NCBI GenBank assembly: GCA_016775335.1 | Contig: JAEUGJ010000030.1 | Coordinates: forward strand, 87,393-151,392 | Source of the DNA: Mogibacterium sp. | Lineage (GTDB): Bacteria; Bacillota; Clostridia; Peptostreptococcales; Anaerovoracaceae | Direction: 5' to 3' | Length of the DNA: 64,000 nucleotides | Shown: in pieces, positions 15,492 through 24,965 of the stretch | Position numbering within the stretch: the first letter of the stretch is position 1 | Layout of the letters: the number at the start of each line of letters is the position of its first letter | The notes under the pieces: generated by a model | What the model was told of the DNA's origin: nothing | Database searches by the model: none | The model's input: only the letters and a program-made list of their open reading frames with translations | Position numbers and translations under genes: made by a program

Positions 15492-17783
15492 ATGCACATA
15501 CCATCTCTCGTAATCGACCTGGCCATGATGCTTTTGGCCGCCGGAATTGTCAGCGTGATTTTCCGCAAAATACACCTTCCGGTCATCCTGGGCTATATTG
15601 CCGTGGGTTTTCTGATCAGCCCGTACTTTCCCATGTTTTTCAACGTGGAGGATGTGCCCGCCATCGACACACTCAGCGAAATCGGCGTAATTATCATTCT
15701 GTTTCACATCGGTCTGGAATTTGATTTCCACAAGCTGCTCAGCGTGGGAAGTACCGCTATCGTCACCGCCCTGGTAAAGATGGGCGGCGTGCTGGCGGTG
15801 GGATACCTGTTCGGGGACCTGATTGGGCTGTCCCAGATGAACTGCATTTTCCTGGGAACCATGCTGGCCATCAGTTCCACCGTGGTTATTCAGAAATGTT
15901 TTGAGGATCTAAAGGTCACCGGGGAGAGATACACGTCCCTGGTTATGGGAGAGCTGATTATGGAAGACCTGATCGGCGTGTTCATGATGGTCATCCTGGC
16001 CTCCCTGTCCGTGGGCCAGAGCGGCGGCGAGAGCGTTGTCAGCAAGCTGCTCCTCATGGGCTGCTACCTGCTGGTATGGCTGATTGTGGGAATTTACTTC
16101 CTTCCGACCCTGCTGAACCGCGTCATGCACCTTCTCAACCGAGAGATGCTCATCGCCCTGTCTTTGGGAATCTGCTTCACCCTGTCCCTCCTGGCGAAAC
16201 AGCTGGGATTCTCCGTGGAGCTTGGGGCGTTCCTTGCAGGATCCTTTTTTGCGGGAACCAACCATGCGAAGGAAGTGGAACACGCATCCGAGAGCATTAA
16301 GGATATGTTCGCCGTGATTTTCTTCGTATCTGTGGGCATGAAGGTGGATCCGTCCGTCATTGCGGAGCACTGGACCTCCATCATTCCGATTGCGATTATC
16401 GCGGTGATTGCCAAGCTGATTTTCGCCACACTGGGTATGATCCTTTCCGGGCAGCGGATGGAAACCGCCTTGAAGAGCGGTTTCAGTCTGGCGCCGATTG
16501 GAGAATTCTCCTACATCATCGCGGCGCTGGGAATCTCCCTGGGGGTAATGGATGAATACCTCTATCCGGTTATCGTGGCGGCTTCCATACTCACTACCCT
16601 GGCCACCCCGGTGCTCATCCGGAATTCCTCCAAGGTAGCGGCGTTTATGCGAAAGCACCTGCCGAAAAAGCTCCTGGAGAAAATCGACCGGTACACCTCC
16701 AGCGAGCAGGACGAGACGGACCACACCCACGACTGGCTGGTGATGATTCGAAACTTCTTTTCCAGCCTTCTCCTGTACGGCATCATCATGCTGGTGACCG
16801 CCATTGCGGGAGTCCGCTTGCTGTATCCGTCCCTGCTTCAGTTTATGCCGAAGAAATTCTCCGGCATCGCTACCTGCCTGCTGGTGTACATCGTCATCGC
16901 GATTTTTGCCCGGCCGATGCTGCGCCTTCGGGACACCACCTTTACCAAGCTGTGGCTGGACCGCAAAGCCAACCGGCCGCCGCTGGTGATTCTGGCCCTG
17001 CTGAACGTGCTGGCCATCGCGTATATTGCTTTTATCCCGATTCACCACATCTTCGGTGCTCGGAGAATGCTGCTGCTGGGCGTCGCCCTCATCGCCATCC
17101 TCACCATGAGCAAGACGGACGTGGTGGCGACCTTTTACCTGCAGCTGGAAACCCGGTTCCTGCGGAATCTGAACGAAAAGACCCTGACCCATGTGGCGCA
17201 GAGTCAGGGACCTCAGGAATGGCTGGACGAAGATATTCACATCGTGTCCTACTACGTGCCGAAGGACGCGGAGTACATCGGTCAGACGCTGGAGCAGCTG
17301 GCGTGGGGTAAATACAACAACATTCTGGTAACGAAAATCCGCCGGGGCAAGCACACCTACACCCTGCCTCACAGCGGCTTCAAGATCCAGGCCGGCGACA
17401 AGCTGTACCTGGTGGGTCAGATGAACGACATCCTGCAGATTAAGGAAATTCTCTTCCCGGATGTGGACCGCCGAATCCGCACCCTGGAGCAGTTCATGGA
17501 AAGTGACTACCCGGACACCCAGCACGCACTGGCCTGCCTGGCCATTGAAGTGAACGGTTCCGAGCCGTACTGCGGTCAGGCCATCATCAACTCCAAAATC
17601 CTCAGCAAAGCCCACTGCATGATTCTGGGCATTCAGAAGGACGGCTATCCGGTGCTGATGCCAAGCGCTTACCTGAAAATTCAGAAGGGGGACGTGCTGT
17701 GGGTCATGGGCTCCAACAACAACGTGGGCCGACTGGCCTCCTACAGCTTGGGCGCCGAGGAAGAGCCGGAAATTATCTCATAA
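15492..17783 (+). CDS. CPA2-family cation:proton antiporter with two TrkA-C domains
   Basis: Protein of 763 residues. Residues 1-385 form the Na+/H+ exchanger core of the KefB/CPA2 type (LPVILGYIAVGFLISP, IGLEFDFHKL, LGAFLAGSFFAGTNHAKEVE, GFSLAPIGEFSYIIAALG). A second hydrophobic region (about 415-535) follows, then two RCK_C/TrkA-C domains (about 575-655 and 680-755; GDKLYLVGQMNDI and GDVLWVMGSNNNV), which usually bind a nucleotide or ion and gate transport. K+ or Na+ efflux is likely; the exact ion is not readable. AAAGGAG lies 4-5 nt before ATG. Confidence 0.92.
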   Translation: MHIPSLVIDLAMMLLAAGIVSVIFRKIHLPVILGYIAVGFLISPYFPMFFNVEDVPAIDTLSEIGVIIILFHIGLEFDFHKLLSVGSTAIVTALVKMGGVLAVGYLFGDLIGLSQMNCIFLGTMLAISSTVVIQKCFEDLKVTGERYTSLVMGELIMEDLIGVFMMVILASLSVGQSGGESVVSKLLLMGCYLLVWLIVGIYFLPTLLNRVMHLLNREMLIALSLGICFTLSLLAKQLGFSVELGAFLAGSFFAGTNHAKEVEHASESIKDMFAVIFFVSVGMKVDPSVIAEHWTSIIPIAIIAVIAKLIFATLGMILSGQRMETALKSGFSLAPIGEFSYIIAALGISLGVMDEYLYPVIVAASILTTLATPVLIRNSSKVAAFMRKHLPKKLLEKIDRYTSSEQDETDHTHDWLVMIRNFFSSLLLYGIIMLVTAIAGVRLLYPSLLQFMPKKFSGIATCLLVYIVIAIFARPMLRLRDTTFTKLWLDRKANRPPLVILALLNVLAIAYIAFIPIHHIFGARRMLLLGVALIAILTMSKTDVVATFYLQLETRFLRNLNEKTLTHVAQSQGPQEWLDEDIHIVSYYVPKDAEYIGQTLEQLAWGKYNNILVTKIRRGKHTYTLPHSGFKIQAGDKLYLVGQMNDILQIKEILFPDVDRRIRTLEQFMESDYPDTQHALACLAIEVNGSEPYCGQAIINSKILSKAHCMILGIQKDGYPVLMPSAYLKIQKGDVLWVMGSNNNVGRLASYSLGAEEEPEIIS

Positions 17784-17789
17784 AAAAAA

Positions 17790-17817
17790 GAAGTGTTTTG
17801 CCGCCGCAAAACACTTC
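17790..17817. terminator. Bidirectional terminator
   Basis: GAAGTGTTTTG (17790-17800) and CAAAACACTTC (17807-17817) with loop CCGCCG; A8 before and T7 after, so it serves both convergent genes. Confidence 0.9.
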
Positions 17818-17823
17818 CTTTTT

Positions 17824-18978
17824 TTATTCCTGCGCTTCCGATTCTTCCACGCTCACATCCACGCCGTTCACCGTTACCCCTTCGCACAGCGGAATCAACA
17901 GGTACTCCCGGCCGTCGATAACCTGCGTTTTCACCGAATAGATCTGCTCCGGATCCACCGCAATGTCCGCCTCCGGGGTGTGCACCCGGAATTTTCTTTT
18001 TTCAATGATATTGTTGGGATTCAGCGCCTCTTCCTCACCGAAATACTTCCGGCAGGTCTCACCGAAGGTCTCAATCCGTTCCTCCGAAACCCCGCTGTCT
18101 TTCAGGATTTCATTCACCTCGTTGATGAGAATCACCGGCGCGTTGGGATCCCGGCTCTCCTTGTGCTCCTCAATCCGCTGACGGAGAGAATTGGTCACCG
18201 CCTGGACCACCTCCAGGCTGCACTCCTCCTCCAGCGCCTCGCTCAGAGCGCCGCCGAAGGCGTTCTTCTGTTTTTCCGGCGCAATCGGTGGCTGAGCCGC
18301 ATTGAAAAGCGCCTGAATCAGCTCCTCGTGAATCTCCGAGGAACTTCTGCTGTAATACAGGGCACCGTAAATATTGGTGGTCCGGTCATCGAAGCACGGG
18401 AACAGGAATCCCATCTGGGGATTGGACAGAATGCTTCCCGTCGCCGCGCCTCGGAACAGCTTGTCCTCCGCCATGTACCGGAGGGCCGCTTTGGAATCCT
18501 TCACCGGACAAATGGTGCAGATGAAATAATCGAACTGATCCGTGGAATCCTCATCCCATTCCTCATCGCTTCCGGATTTGTACGGCACATCGTAGGTATC
18601 TGCCAAAAGCAGAATCACATAGCTAGTCTCTTCCAGCATCAGGGAATCGATAATTCTCCGATACAGTACCTGCCGCAGGTTCTCATCCTTCAGCCCGCTC
18701 ATGCGCAGCCCCTGCAGCAGCCGGTGCTCGTCGCTGCTTTCCACCTGCGCCGTGGTAAAGTCGATATTCATCAGATTCCGTCCCAGGCCGCCGGACAGGG
18801 TCTTCCGGAACAGCTGAGAGTACATCTCCTTCTCCTCCCGATCCATCTGAATCACCTGCATATCCATATCCGACACGATTTCCCGCGCCGCATTCACGTA
18901 GCAGCCGTACACATGGCCGAAATTATCCATCTCCGGACGAATCCGCTTCTTGATTTCCCTGATTTCTTTCCGATTCAT
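17824..18978 (-). CDS. DUF4317 family protein
   Basis: Cytoplasmic protein of 384 residues with no signal or membrane segment. The start MNRKEIREIKKRIRPEMDN followed by HVYGCYVN and FRKTLSGGLGRNLMNIDF is the hallmark of DUF4317, a family common in Clostridia with no known role. A central segment FICTICPVKDSKAALRY and the C-terminal REYLLIPLCEGV also recur in the family as I recall it. It stands alone between a terminator and the divergent ABC-F gene, with AGAGG near the start. Confidence 0.88.
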   Translation of the reverse strand: MNRKEIREIKKRIRPEMDNFGHVYGCYVNAAREIVSDMDMQVIQMDREEKEMYSQLFRKTLSGGLGRNLMNIDFTTAQVESSDEHRLLQGLRMSGLKDENLRQVLYRRIIDSLMLEETSYVILLLADTYDVPYKSGSDEEWDEDSTDQFDYFICTICPVKDSKAALRYMAEDKLFRGAATGSILSNPQMGFLFPCFDDRTTNIYGALYYSRSSSEIHEELIQALFNAAQPPIAPEKQKNAFGGALSEALEEECSLEVVQAVTNSLRQRIEEHKESRDPNAPVILINEVNEILKDSGVSEERIETFGETCRKYFGEEEALNPNNIIEKRKFRVHTPEADIAVDPEQIYSVKTQVIDGREYLLIPLCEGVTVNGVDVSVEESEAQE

Positions 18979-19122
18979 TCTATAGTAACCTCTTCTTTTT
19001 TTATAAAAACAACTTCCCTATTATAACAGATTTCCGCCCATTCCACATGATAATTTGGTGTACGCAATTTCCGCGGAATCTGATATAATGAAACAGACTA
19101 TTTTCACAACGAAAGGAACACC

Positions 19123-20715
19123 ATGGCACTCATCGAATTTGAAAAAGTATCCTTCGGTTATCCGGAGAAAGATCTATACGAAAATATTTCCTTTACCATC
19201 GAGCCGGGAGAACACGCCGTGCTCATCGGAAGCAACGGCTGCGGCAAAAGCTCCCTGGTACACCTGCTGATGGACGAGGAAAAATACACCTACGAAGGCC
19301 TGATTCGCCGCAGCGGCGATTTCCGCACCGGCTACGTGGGTCAGTTTGTGGAACACGAAACCGGCGATGCCACCGTCTTTGATTTTCTGGCAAAACCATT
19401 TGTGGACCTGCTGGGGGAATCCGACGCCCTGGCTCAGAAGATGGGCGAAGCGGAGAACCCGGACAAGCTGTATGAAGAATTTCAAGTCCTGATGGACCGC
19501 ATCGATGCAGTGGACGGATACAATTACGAGGCCAACATCCGAAAGCAGCTTCACACCGCCGGACTTTCCGCCATCGAAGAGAATTCCGTGGGTTCCGTCA
19601 GCGGCGGCGAGTACAAGCTGCTGTACATCATCCGGAATATGCTGCTGAAGCCGCAGCTCCTGATCATGGACGAGCCGGATGTATTCCTGGATTTTGAGAA
19701 CCTGATCGGGTTGGTGCATCTAATCAACAGCTACGACGGAACCATTCTCACCATCACCCACAGCCGCCTGCTTCTCAGTCAGTGCTTCGACAAAGTCCTT
19801 CACATCGAGAACATGCAGCTCCAGGAATATGCCGGCTCCTACCCGGAATACAGCCGCTGGCTGCTGGAGACCCGAATCGATGTTTTTGAAGTGACCAAGG
19901 ATTTCGACGATTACATCGAAGCCCAGCAGCAGCTGGTGAACCGCCTCCGGAAGGGCGCGGAATTCACCTCCGACCCGAAGAAGGGCAAGCAGCTGCAGGC
20001 CCGCAAAAAACTGGTGGAGCGGATGAAGACCCTGCGGGGCGAGGATCCGTTCCTGGAGATTCCGAATCATTCCTTCGCCTTCCCGGACGTCACCCCGGAA
20101 GACGGAATTGCTTTTACCGTGGAGAACTATTCCCTCGCCTATAAAGACGAACTGCTGCGGGACGTCTCCTTTACCGTGAACAAGGGGGACAAAATCGCTG
20201 TCGTGGGCGCCAACGGCACCGGCAAATCCAGCATCCTGCGGGACATTTACCGCATGCTTTCGGAAAAAGAAAACGGCGGCAAGGTGGGCTATTTCCGACA
20301 GATTACCGAATCCGACGACACGCTGCAGCTGTCCGGCGGAGAGCGGAACATGGCCCAGCTGGAGGAAATCTGCCGAGGGGATTACGATACCCTGCTGCTG
20401 GACGAACCCACCAGCCACCTGGACTGCGATGCCCAGATTGCTCTGGAGCAGGCGCTGACGGAATACCGGGGAACGGTGCTCATGGTCTCCCACGACTTTT
20501 TCACCGTCACCGACTGCGCACAGCGAATCTTCATTCTGGAGAACGGCACCCTGCGGGAGATGAGCGGCCGGGCGTACCGGAAATCCATCTACAAGAAGTA
20601 TTTCGGCAGTGACATCTTTGAGCAGGAGCGGAACCGCATCGACACGGAGCGAAAGGTGAACCGCCTGATTCTGAAGAACAAATTCGACGAAGCCCGGGAA
20701 GTGCTGGGTGTGTAG
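19123..20715 (+). CDS. ABC-F family ATPase (two nucleotide-binding domains)
   Basis: Protein of 530 residues without membrane segments and with two ATPase domains, hence ABC-F: translation factors or ribosome-protection proteins. Domain 1 (about 1-225): Walker A GSNGCGKSS, signature SVSGGEYK, Walker B LLIMDEPD; its switch reads ITHSR rather than SHDR. Linker with a basic pair of helices at about 245-320. Domain 2 (about 325-500): GANGTGKSS, LSGGERN, LLLDEPTSHLD, VSHDFF. Not a close match in my memory to Uup, EttA or YbiT. GAAAGGA precedes ATG. Its C-terminal segment is basic and helical. Confidence 0.88.
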   Translation: MALIEFEKVSFGYPEKDLYENISFTIEPGEHAVLIGSNGCGKSSLVHLLMDEEKYTYEGLIRRSGDFRTGYVGQFVEHETGDATVFDFLAKPFVDLLGESDALAQKMGEAENPDKLYEEFQVLMDRIDAVDGYNYEANIRKQLHTAGLSAIEENSVGSVSGGEYKLLYIIRNMLLKPQLLIMDEPDVFLDFENLIGLVHLINSYDGTILTITHSRLLLSQCFDKVLHIENMQLQEYAGSYPEYSRWLLETRIDVFEVTKDFDDYIEAQQQLVNRLRKGAEFTSDPKKGKQLQARKKLVERMKTLRGEDPFLEIPNHSFAFPDVTPEDGIAFTVENYSLAYKDELLRDVSFTVNKGDKIAVVGANGTGKSSILRDIYRMLSEKENGGKVGYFRQITESDDTLQLSGGERNMAQLEEICRGDYDTLLLDEPTSHLDCDAQIALEQALTEYRGTVLMVSHDFFTVTDCAQRIFILENGTLREMSGRAYRKSIYKKYFGSDIFEQERNRIDTERKVNRLILKNKFDEAREVLGV

Positions 20716-20732
20716 GCGAACCACCGCATATT

Positions 20733-20778
20733 AAAAGACCGGCCTCCGAGTCCGTTCAAGCTCGGGTACCGGTCTTTT
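20733..20778. terminator. Terminator between ABC-F and MATE genes
   Basis: AAAAGACCGG (20733-20742) pairs with CCGGTCTTTT (20769-20778), with inner CTCCGAG/CTCGGG pairing. It can act on both convergent genes. Confidence 0.85.
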
Positions 20779-20792
20779 TCTTATGCAGCAAA

Positions 20793-22142
20793 TCAAACCA
20801 ACGATTCTTTCTTCATCTCGAAATGCAGGAGGATCGGTATCGCCAGTCCCTTGATGACGGTGGAAATGCAGATGGCCCACCAAAATCCGGTGACGCATCC
20901 GAAGGCCGCCGCCATCGGAATTCGGAGCAGGCTCCCGATAATGCTACAGGCCGCCGGGACGATTGGTTTGCCGATGCCCCGGTAGGTTCCGGTAGCAACC
21001 ACCTCCAGGCAGTAGAAGATCTGCGAGTATCCGATAATCCGAAGATAATCCGTTCCGGTTTCAATCGCCAGCGAATCCGTAAAGAACAGTTTAATCAGCG
21101 GCCGTCCCTCACAGATGAACAGCAAGGTGGTGAGCACACCCAGCACCAGCATCAGATAGATCCCCACACGGTAGCCGTCGCGAATCCGCTTGTCCTTTCC
21201 GGCACCGAAGTTCTGCGCCACGAAAGAGGTCATGGCCACCTGAAACGCGTTGGCGGTCATGTAGGCGACGGATTCAATCTGCGTCGCCACCCGTTGGATG
21301 CCGATATAGGTACTGCCGTACACCGTAATCATCTTCCCCAGCACGCTGGAAATCATGGCAAAGATAATCGTCTGGATGGCAGCGGGAAAACCGTAGCATA
21401 AAATGATTTTGCATTCTTCCCGGCTCATCCGGTAGCGGCTGCGGAAACTGCCCTCTCGAAAGAGATGCCGATCCCGATGCACCCGCAGGGCATACAAAAG
21501 GCTGACCACCATCTGAGAGAACAGGGTGGCATAACCCGCGCCGTCAGATCCCAGCGCCGGAGAACCCAGCAGTCCGAAAATCAGAACCGGGTCCAGAATG
21601 ACGTTGAGAATCATTCCCACCAAATTGTATTTAAACGGCGTCTGACTGTCCCCCGCCGCAGTGTAGATTCCCAGCAGCACGTAATTGTATCCCATGAACA
21701 ACACGCTGATGATGGTGATGGTGAGATAGCTGACGGTATAGGAAACGATGACATCGTTCTGAATATGGTAAAACCCCACGATGGAATGCCGAAATATCAG
21801 AACCGGAAGCACGTACAGCAGCATGATAATCCAGTTCAGCGTAATGGACGTCCCGGAAGCCACCTGCGCTTGCGTCAGGTCGTTTTTTCCCAACAGCATC
21901 CCGATGCGCACCTGGGCACCGGTCTGCACAATCATGCAGATTCCCTGAGCCAGAAAAAGAAGCAGCCCCGCGGTGGACACCGCCGTCACCGCCTCAATCC
22001 CCAGACGGCTCACCCACAAGGTATCGATTAAATTGTACGCCATCTGAACGAACTGAGAGGCAATCAGCGGCAGCGACATTTGAATCAGTGCCTTCGAAAT
22101 ACTGCCCTGAGTCAGATTTTTCACCGTATCTTTGTGTTTCAT
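20793..22142 (-). CDS. MATE family efflux transporter
   Basis: Membrane protein of 449 residues with twelve transmembrane segments in two MatE repeats, exporting drugs or metabolites with Na+ or H+. Typical motifs: LIQMSLPLIASQFVQMAYNL at the start, WVSRLGIEAVTAVS, ALGSDGAGYATLFSQ and FVAQNFGAGKDKRIRDGYR in the second half. No substrate clue. Only a weak G-rich ribosome site lies upstream. It is divergent from two GntR-type regulator genes, which may control it. Confidence 0.92.
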   Translation of the reverse strand: MKHKDTVKNLTQGSISKALIQMSLPLIASQFVQMAYNLIDTLWVSRLGIEAVTAVSTAGLLLFLAQGICMIVQTGAQVRIGMLLGKNDLTQAQVASGTSITLNWIIMLLYVLPVLIFRHSIVGFYHIQNDVIVSYTVSYLTITIISVLFMGYNYVLLGIYTAAGDSQTPFKYNLVGMILNVILDPVLIFGLLGSPALGSDGAGYATLFSQMVVSLLYALRVHRDRHLFREGSFRSRYRMSREECKIILCYGFPAAIQTIIFAMISSVLGKMITVYGSTYIGIQRVATQIESVAYMTANAFQVAMTSFVAQNFGAGKDKRIRDGYRVGIYLMLVLGVLTTLLFICEGRPLIKLFFTDSLAIETGTDYLRIIGYSQIFYCLEVVATGTYRGIGKPIVPAACSIIGSLLRIPMAAAFGCVTGFWWAICISTVIKGLAIPILLHFEMKKESLV

Positions 22143-22313
22143 CTATCTGTAAAACCCCCATCAAACTCGAATTTTTTTATTAAAAGTAAAAATATTTTTC
22201 CACTAACTCCCGGGACTTCCGGGAAGCCTTCACTATTTTATCAAATCTATTGTAATATTTCATCAAATATTATAAAATTTAAAAAGATAATTGCGAAAAG
22301 AAAGGGTTCAATA

Positions 22314-22964
22314 ATGGGAACAGACAATACACTAACCAATGAAATCTACAACGAGCTGTACCGGGCCATCACCCACCAGGAGCTGAAGCCGGGGCAGAAC
22401 CTCACCCTCACCATGCTAAAGAAGCAATTCAACGTGAGCCACACCCCCATCCGGGAAGCCCTCACCCGCCTCAGCGCCGACGGACTGGTTACCTACCATC
22501 CCAACAAAGGCATGAAGGTAGCGGACTTCTCCGAAAGTGAGATTCGGGAAATTTTCCAGTTCACCGCCGAGCTGGAAGTGCTGGCCCTTCGCTTCTGCAG
22601 CAATGCCTTCACTCTGGCACCGCTGATGGAACGTCTTCAATCCATTGTGGACCGGGAAGCGGAAGCGCTGGAAAAGGGCGATTTCGAAGCTTGGGAAAAG
22701 ATATCCGGAACCTTCCACGATGTATTCTACAAGTTTTCGGATAACCGGTATTTGGATGAGACGGCGGAACGGATGAGCGCCCGCATGGAACTCATGTCCC
22801 ACATGTATTCTCGCGAAGGAACGGAAGAGCAAATCTACCAGCGTCACAGGGGAATCTGCGAAGCCGTACAGCAGCGGGATTTCGATCTGGCCGCCGAGCG
22901 GATTCGGGCACACCTCCAGTTCAGCATGATGTCGGTTCTGGATTCCTACAAGAAGAACCGCTAA
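22314..22964 (+). CDS. GntR family regulator, FCD type (first of two)
   Basis: Regulator of 216 residues. The N-terminal winged helix (about 8-75) has LKPGQNLTLTMLKKQFNVS then HTPIREALTRLSADGLV, the GntR signature. The FCD ligand domain (about 80-210) includes FTAELEVLALRF, FHDVFYKFSDN and HRGICEAVQQRDFDLA with the His/Asp metal-ligand positions. Start 22314 follows AAAGGG; the long upstream frame has no ribosome site. It is 31 bp ahead of a paralogue and divergent from the MATE gene. Likely targets: the MATE gene, or the peptide-use genes downstream; both inferred from position. Confidence 0.9.
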   Translation: MGTDNTLTNEIYNELYRAITHQELKPGQNLTLTMLKKQFNVSHTPIREALTRLSADGLVTYHPNKGMKVADFSESEIREIFQFTAELEVLALRFCSNAFTLAPLMERLQSIVDREAEALEKGDFEAWEKISGTFHDVFYKFSDNRYLDETAERMSARMELMSHMYSREGTEEQIYQRHRGICEAVQQRDFDLAAERIRAHLQFSMMSVLDSYKKNR

Positions 22965-22995
22965 TTCAGTGCAGCGAAGAAAGGAATACTACTAA

Positions 22996-23667
22996 ATGAA
23001 TGCCAACAGTGCAACCGTCAGCGAAAGAATATATACCGCCATCCGAGACGATATTCTGAACAAAACTCTGGTTTCGGGTGAAAAACTCACCATCAAAAAA
23101 CTTCATGAAATGTACGGTGTCAGTTCCTCCCCTATTCGGGAGGCCCTGTTCCGCCTTCAGCAGGATGGGTTGATTGAATACCGCTCCAACGCGGGCATGC
23201 GGGTCATCGAATTCACCCGCCAGGACCTGGCAGAAATCTACATGCTCCTCACCGAGTTCGATGTGATTGCCCTCCGGGCCGCCACAATTCCGGGCCGAAG
23301 GCTCGGCACCCTGGCGGCCCTGGAACTGTGCATGGAGAAATCCCGGGCTTCCATTGAAAACAAGCTCTGGAATTATTACAGCGATGCCTTCCACAGCATC
23401 CTGTATGAAGAAGCGCAGAACGGCCGACTCACCGATGCGGCGCGGAAGATTCGCATCCAGTCCACCATCTTCTCGAATCAGTATGAGATTAAAGAAGAAA
23501 ACCGCCGGGAAATCCTGAAACAGCACGAGGAAATTCTAAATGCCATTCGGGACAACCGGTTGGACCGGGCGGAGAACCTGATGCGAACCCACGTGGGATC
23601 TTCCTACGCCAAAGCGCTGTCGATTCTGGACGAAGAGGAAGAAGAGTCGGAAGAATCCAGCAAATAG
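22996..23667 (+). CDS. GntR family regulator, FCD type (second of two)
   Basis: Regulator of 223 residues, paralogous in layout to the preceding gene. Winged helix about 8-75 (VSGEKLTIKKLHEMYGVSSS, PIREALFRLQQDGLIEY) and FCD domain about 80-205 (YMLLTEFDVIALRAA, DAFHSILYEEAQNG, ILKQHEEILNAIRDNR). The tail is an acidic run (EEEEESEESSK). AAAGGA lies about 9-10 nt upstream. Its last 64 bp overlap the 3' end of the dipeptidase gene on the other strand. Confidence 0.9.
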   Translation: MNANSATVSERIYTAIRDDILNKTLVSGEKLTIKKLHEMYGVSSSPIREALFRLQQDGLIEYRSNAGMRVIEFTRQDLAEIYMLLTEFDVIALRAATIPGRRLGTLAALELCMEKSRASIENKLWNYYSDAFHSILYEEAQNGRLTDAARKIRIQSTIFSNQYEIKEENRREILKQHEEILNAIRDNRLDRAENLMRTHVGSSYAKALSILDEEEEESEESSK

Positions 23668-24896
23668 ACCAGTGCTCGCTCGTAGATTTCCTCCAATTTC
23701 AGGAAATCATCCACCAGAATGTATTCATCCTCCATGTGCTCCCGATTCTCATGTCCCGGAAAATTCGGTCCAAAAGCCACCATATTGCGCATGGCTTTGG
23801 CATAGGTCCCCCCGCCGATGGAAATCGGCCGGCTCTCGTCTCCGGTCACTTCCCGGTAAGCCGACAGAAGGGCGCCCAGCACCGGACTGTCCAACGGCGT
23901 GTACAGCGGACGCACTTGATAGACGCATTCGCAGGATGCGCCGTACGAACTGAATTGACGAACCAAGGATCCGGATATTTCATCCGGATTTTTCTTTGCC
24001 GGATAACGGATGTCCACCATCAAGGTCACCTTATCGGCGCCTACTTCCAGGAGTCCGGCATTCAGCGTGAGCTTTCCGCTCTCGTCCTCCGCCGCGATTC
24101 CCAGCTTCTCTCCGTATATGGTTTTCCCGATCAAATCCGCATACATCTCGGCGAACCGGTTCTCCGGCTCCGCCCGGTGCACCTTCTCCATCAGCGCCGA
24201 AATTCCGTTGACCCCCAGCCATGGCGCACATCCGTGACACGCCTTTCCGGACGCCTCATAGGAACCGAATTTTGTTTTTACCCGAGCGTGCGCCGGCACC
24301 ATATTGGGTGCGGTCCCCCCTTCGCCTTCCCGGAATCCGGACTCCGCCCGAGGCATTTCTACCTGAAAAACCATGGCCCCCAGCTCGTTCTGAATGGCCG
24401 GGAAATCGCCGTCGGGGGTAAAACCACATTCCGGAATTTCTTCCGCCTCCGTATAGGCTTCAATGTCTCGCCACTCCCCGTTTTCTTCCGTCTGCCCCAG
24501 AATCAGCCGGATGCGTGCCGGAGGAGTGGATTTTTCTTTTAGGGTCTTCATGGCGTACAGCACGGCGATGGTGGGGCCTTTGTCGTCGGTGGTGCCCCGG
24601 CCGTAGATTTTTCCGTCCACGATTTCACCGCCGAAGGGATCCTGCGTCCAGCCATCCCCCGCCGGCACCACATCCAGGTGGGACAGGATTCCAATCAGTC
24701 GCGGACCCTCTCCGATTTCTATGTACGCGTACTTTCCCGGTACGTCCGTCACCCGCATGCCGAAGGATTTTGCCAGGTTCAGCACGTATTCCTTGGCGCG
24801 ATGGACCTCTTTCCCGTAGGGATATTCCGGTCCCTCTTCTTTTGCAATGCTTTGAAACGACACCAGCTTCTGCAGTGCCTCAATCATCTCGTTCAT
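23604..24896 (-). CDS. pepV: M20 family dipeptidase (PepV/Sapep-like)
   Basis: Cytoplasmic metallopeptidase of 430 residues. Metal and catalytic motifs are complete: SHLDVVPAGDGW, YGRGTTDDKGPT, GQTEENGEW, TPDGDFPA and near the end ENREHMEDEYILVDDF. The inserted lid region (about 185-320) includes KACHGCAPWLGVNG. This is the PepV/Sapep branch that removes N-terminal residues from dipeptides. The tail is Ser-rich (SSDSSSSSSR) because it is antisense to the Glu-rich tail of the GntR gene. GGAGG lies 7-8 nt before ATG. It follows the GPH-type transporter gene on the same strand and may be co-transcribed with it. Confidence 0.9.
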   Translation of the reverse strand: MNEMIEALQKLVSFQSIAKEEGPEYPYGKEVHRAKEYVLNLAKSFGMRVTDVPGKYAYIEIGEGPRLIGILSHLDVVPAGDGWTQDPFGGEIVDGKIYGRGTTDDKGPTIAVLYAMKTLKEKSTPPARIRLILGQTEENGEWRDIEAYTEAEEIPECGFTPDGDFPAIQNELGAMVFQVEMPRAESGFREGEGGTAPNMVPAHARVKTKFGSYEASGKACHGCAPWLGVNGISALMEKVHRAEPENRFAEMYADLIGKTIYGEKLGIAAEDESGKLTLNAGLLEVGADKVTLMVDIRYPAKKNPDEISGSLVRQFSSYGASCECVYQVRPLYTPLDSPVLGALLSAYREVTGDESRPISIGGGTYAKAMRNMVAFGPNFPGHENREHMEDEYILVDDFLKLEEIYERALVYLLDSSDSSSSSSRIDSALA

Positions 24897-24913
24897 TTTT
24901 TCCTCCTGTTAGC

Positions 24914-24945
24914 AAAACAGAGCGGCAAATTCCGCCGCCCTGTTT
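24914..24945 (-). terminator. Hairpin between transporter and dipeptidase genes
   Basis: Minus-strand AAACAGGGCGGC pairs with GCCGCTCTGTTT (one G-T pair), followed by TGC. The T-run is short and the dipeptidase ribosome site starts 8 nt later, so this is probably a partial terminator reducing expression of the second gene. Confidence 0.65.
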
Positions 24946-24965
24946 CTTTAAAATGTTGTATTCTT

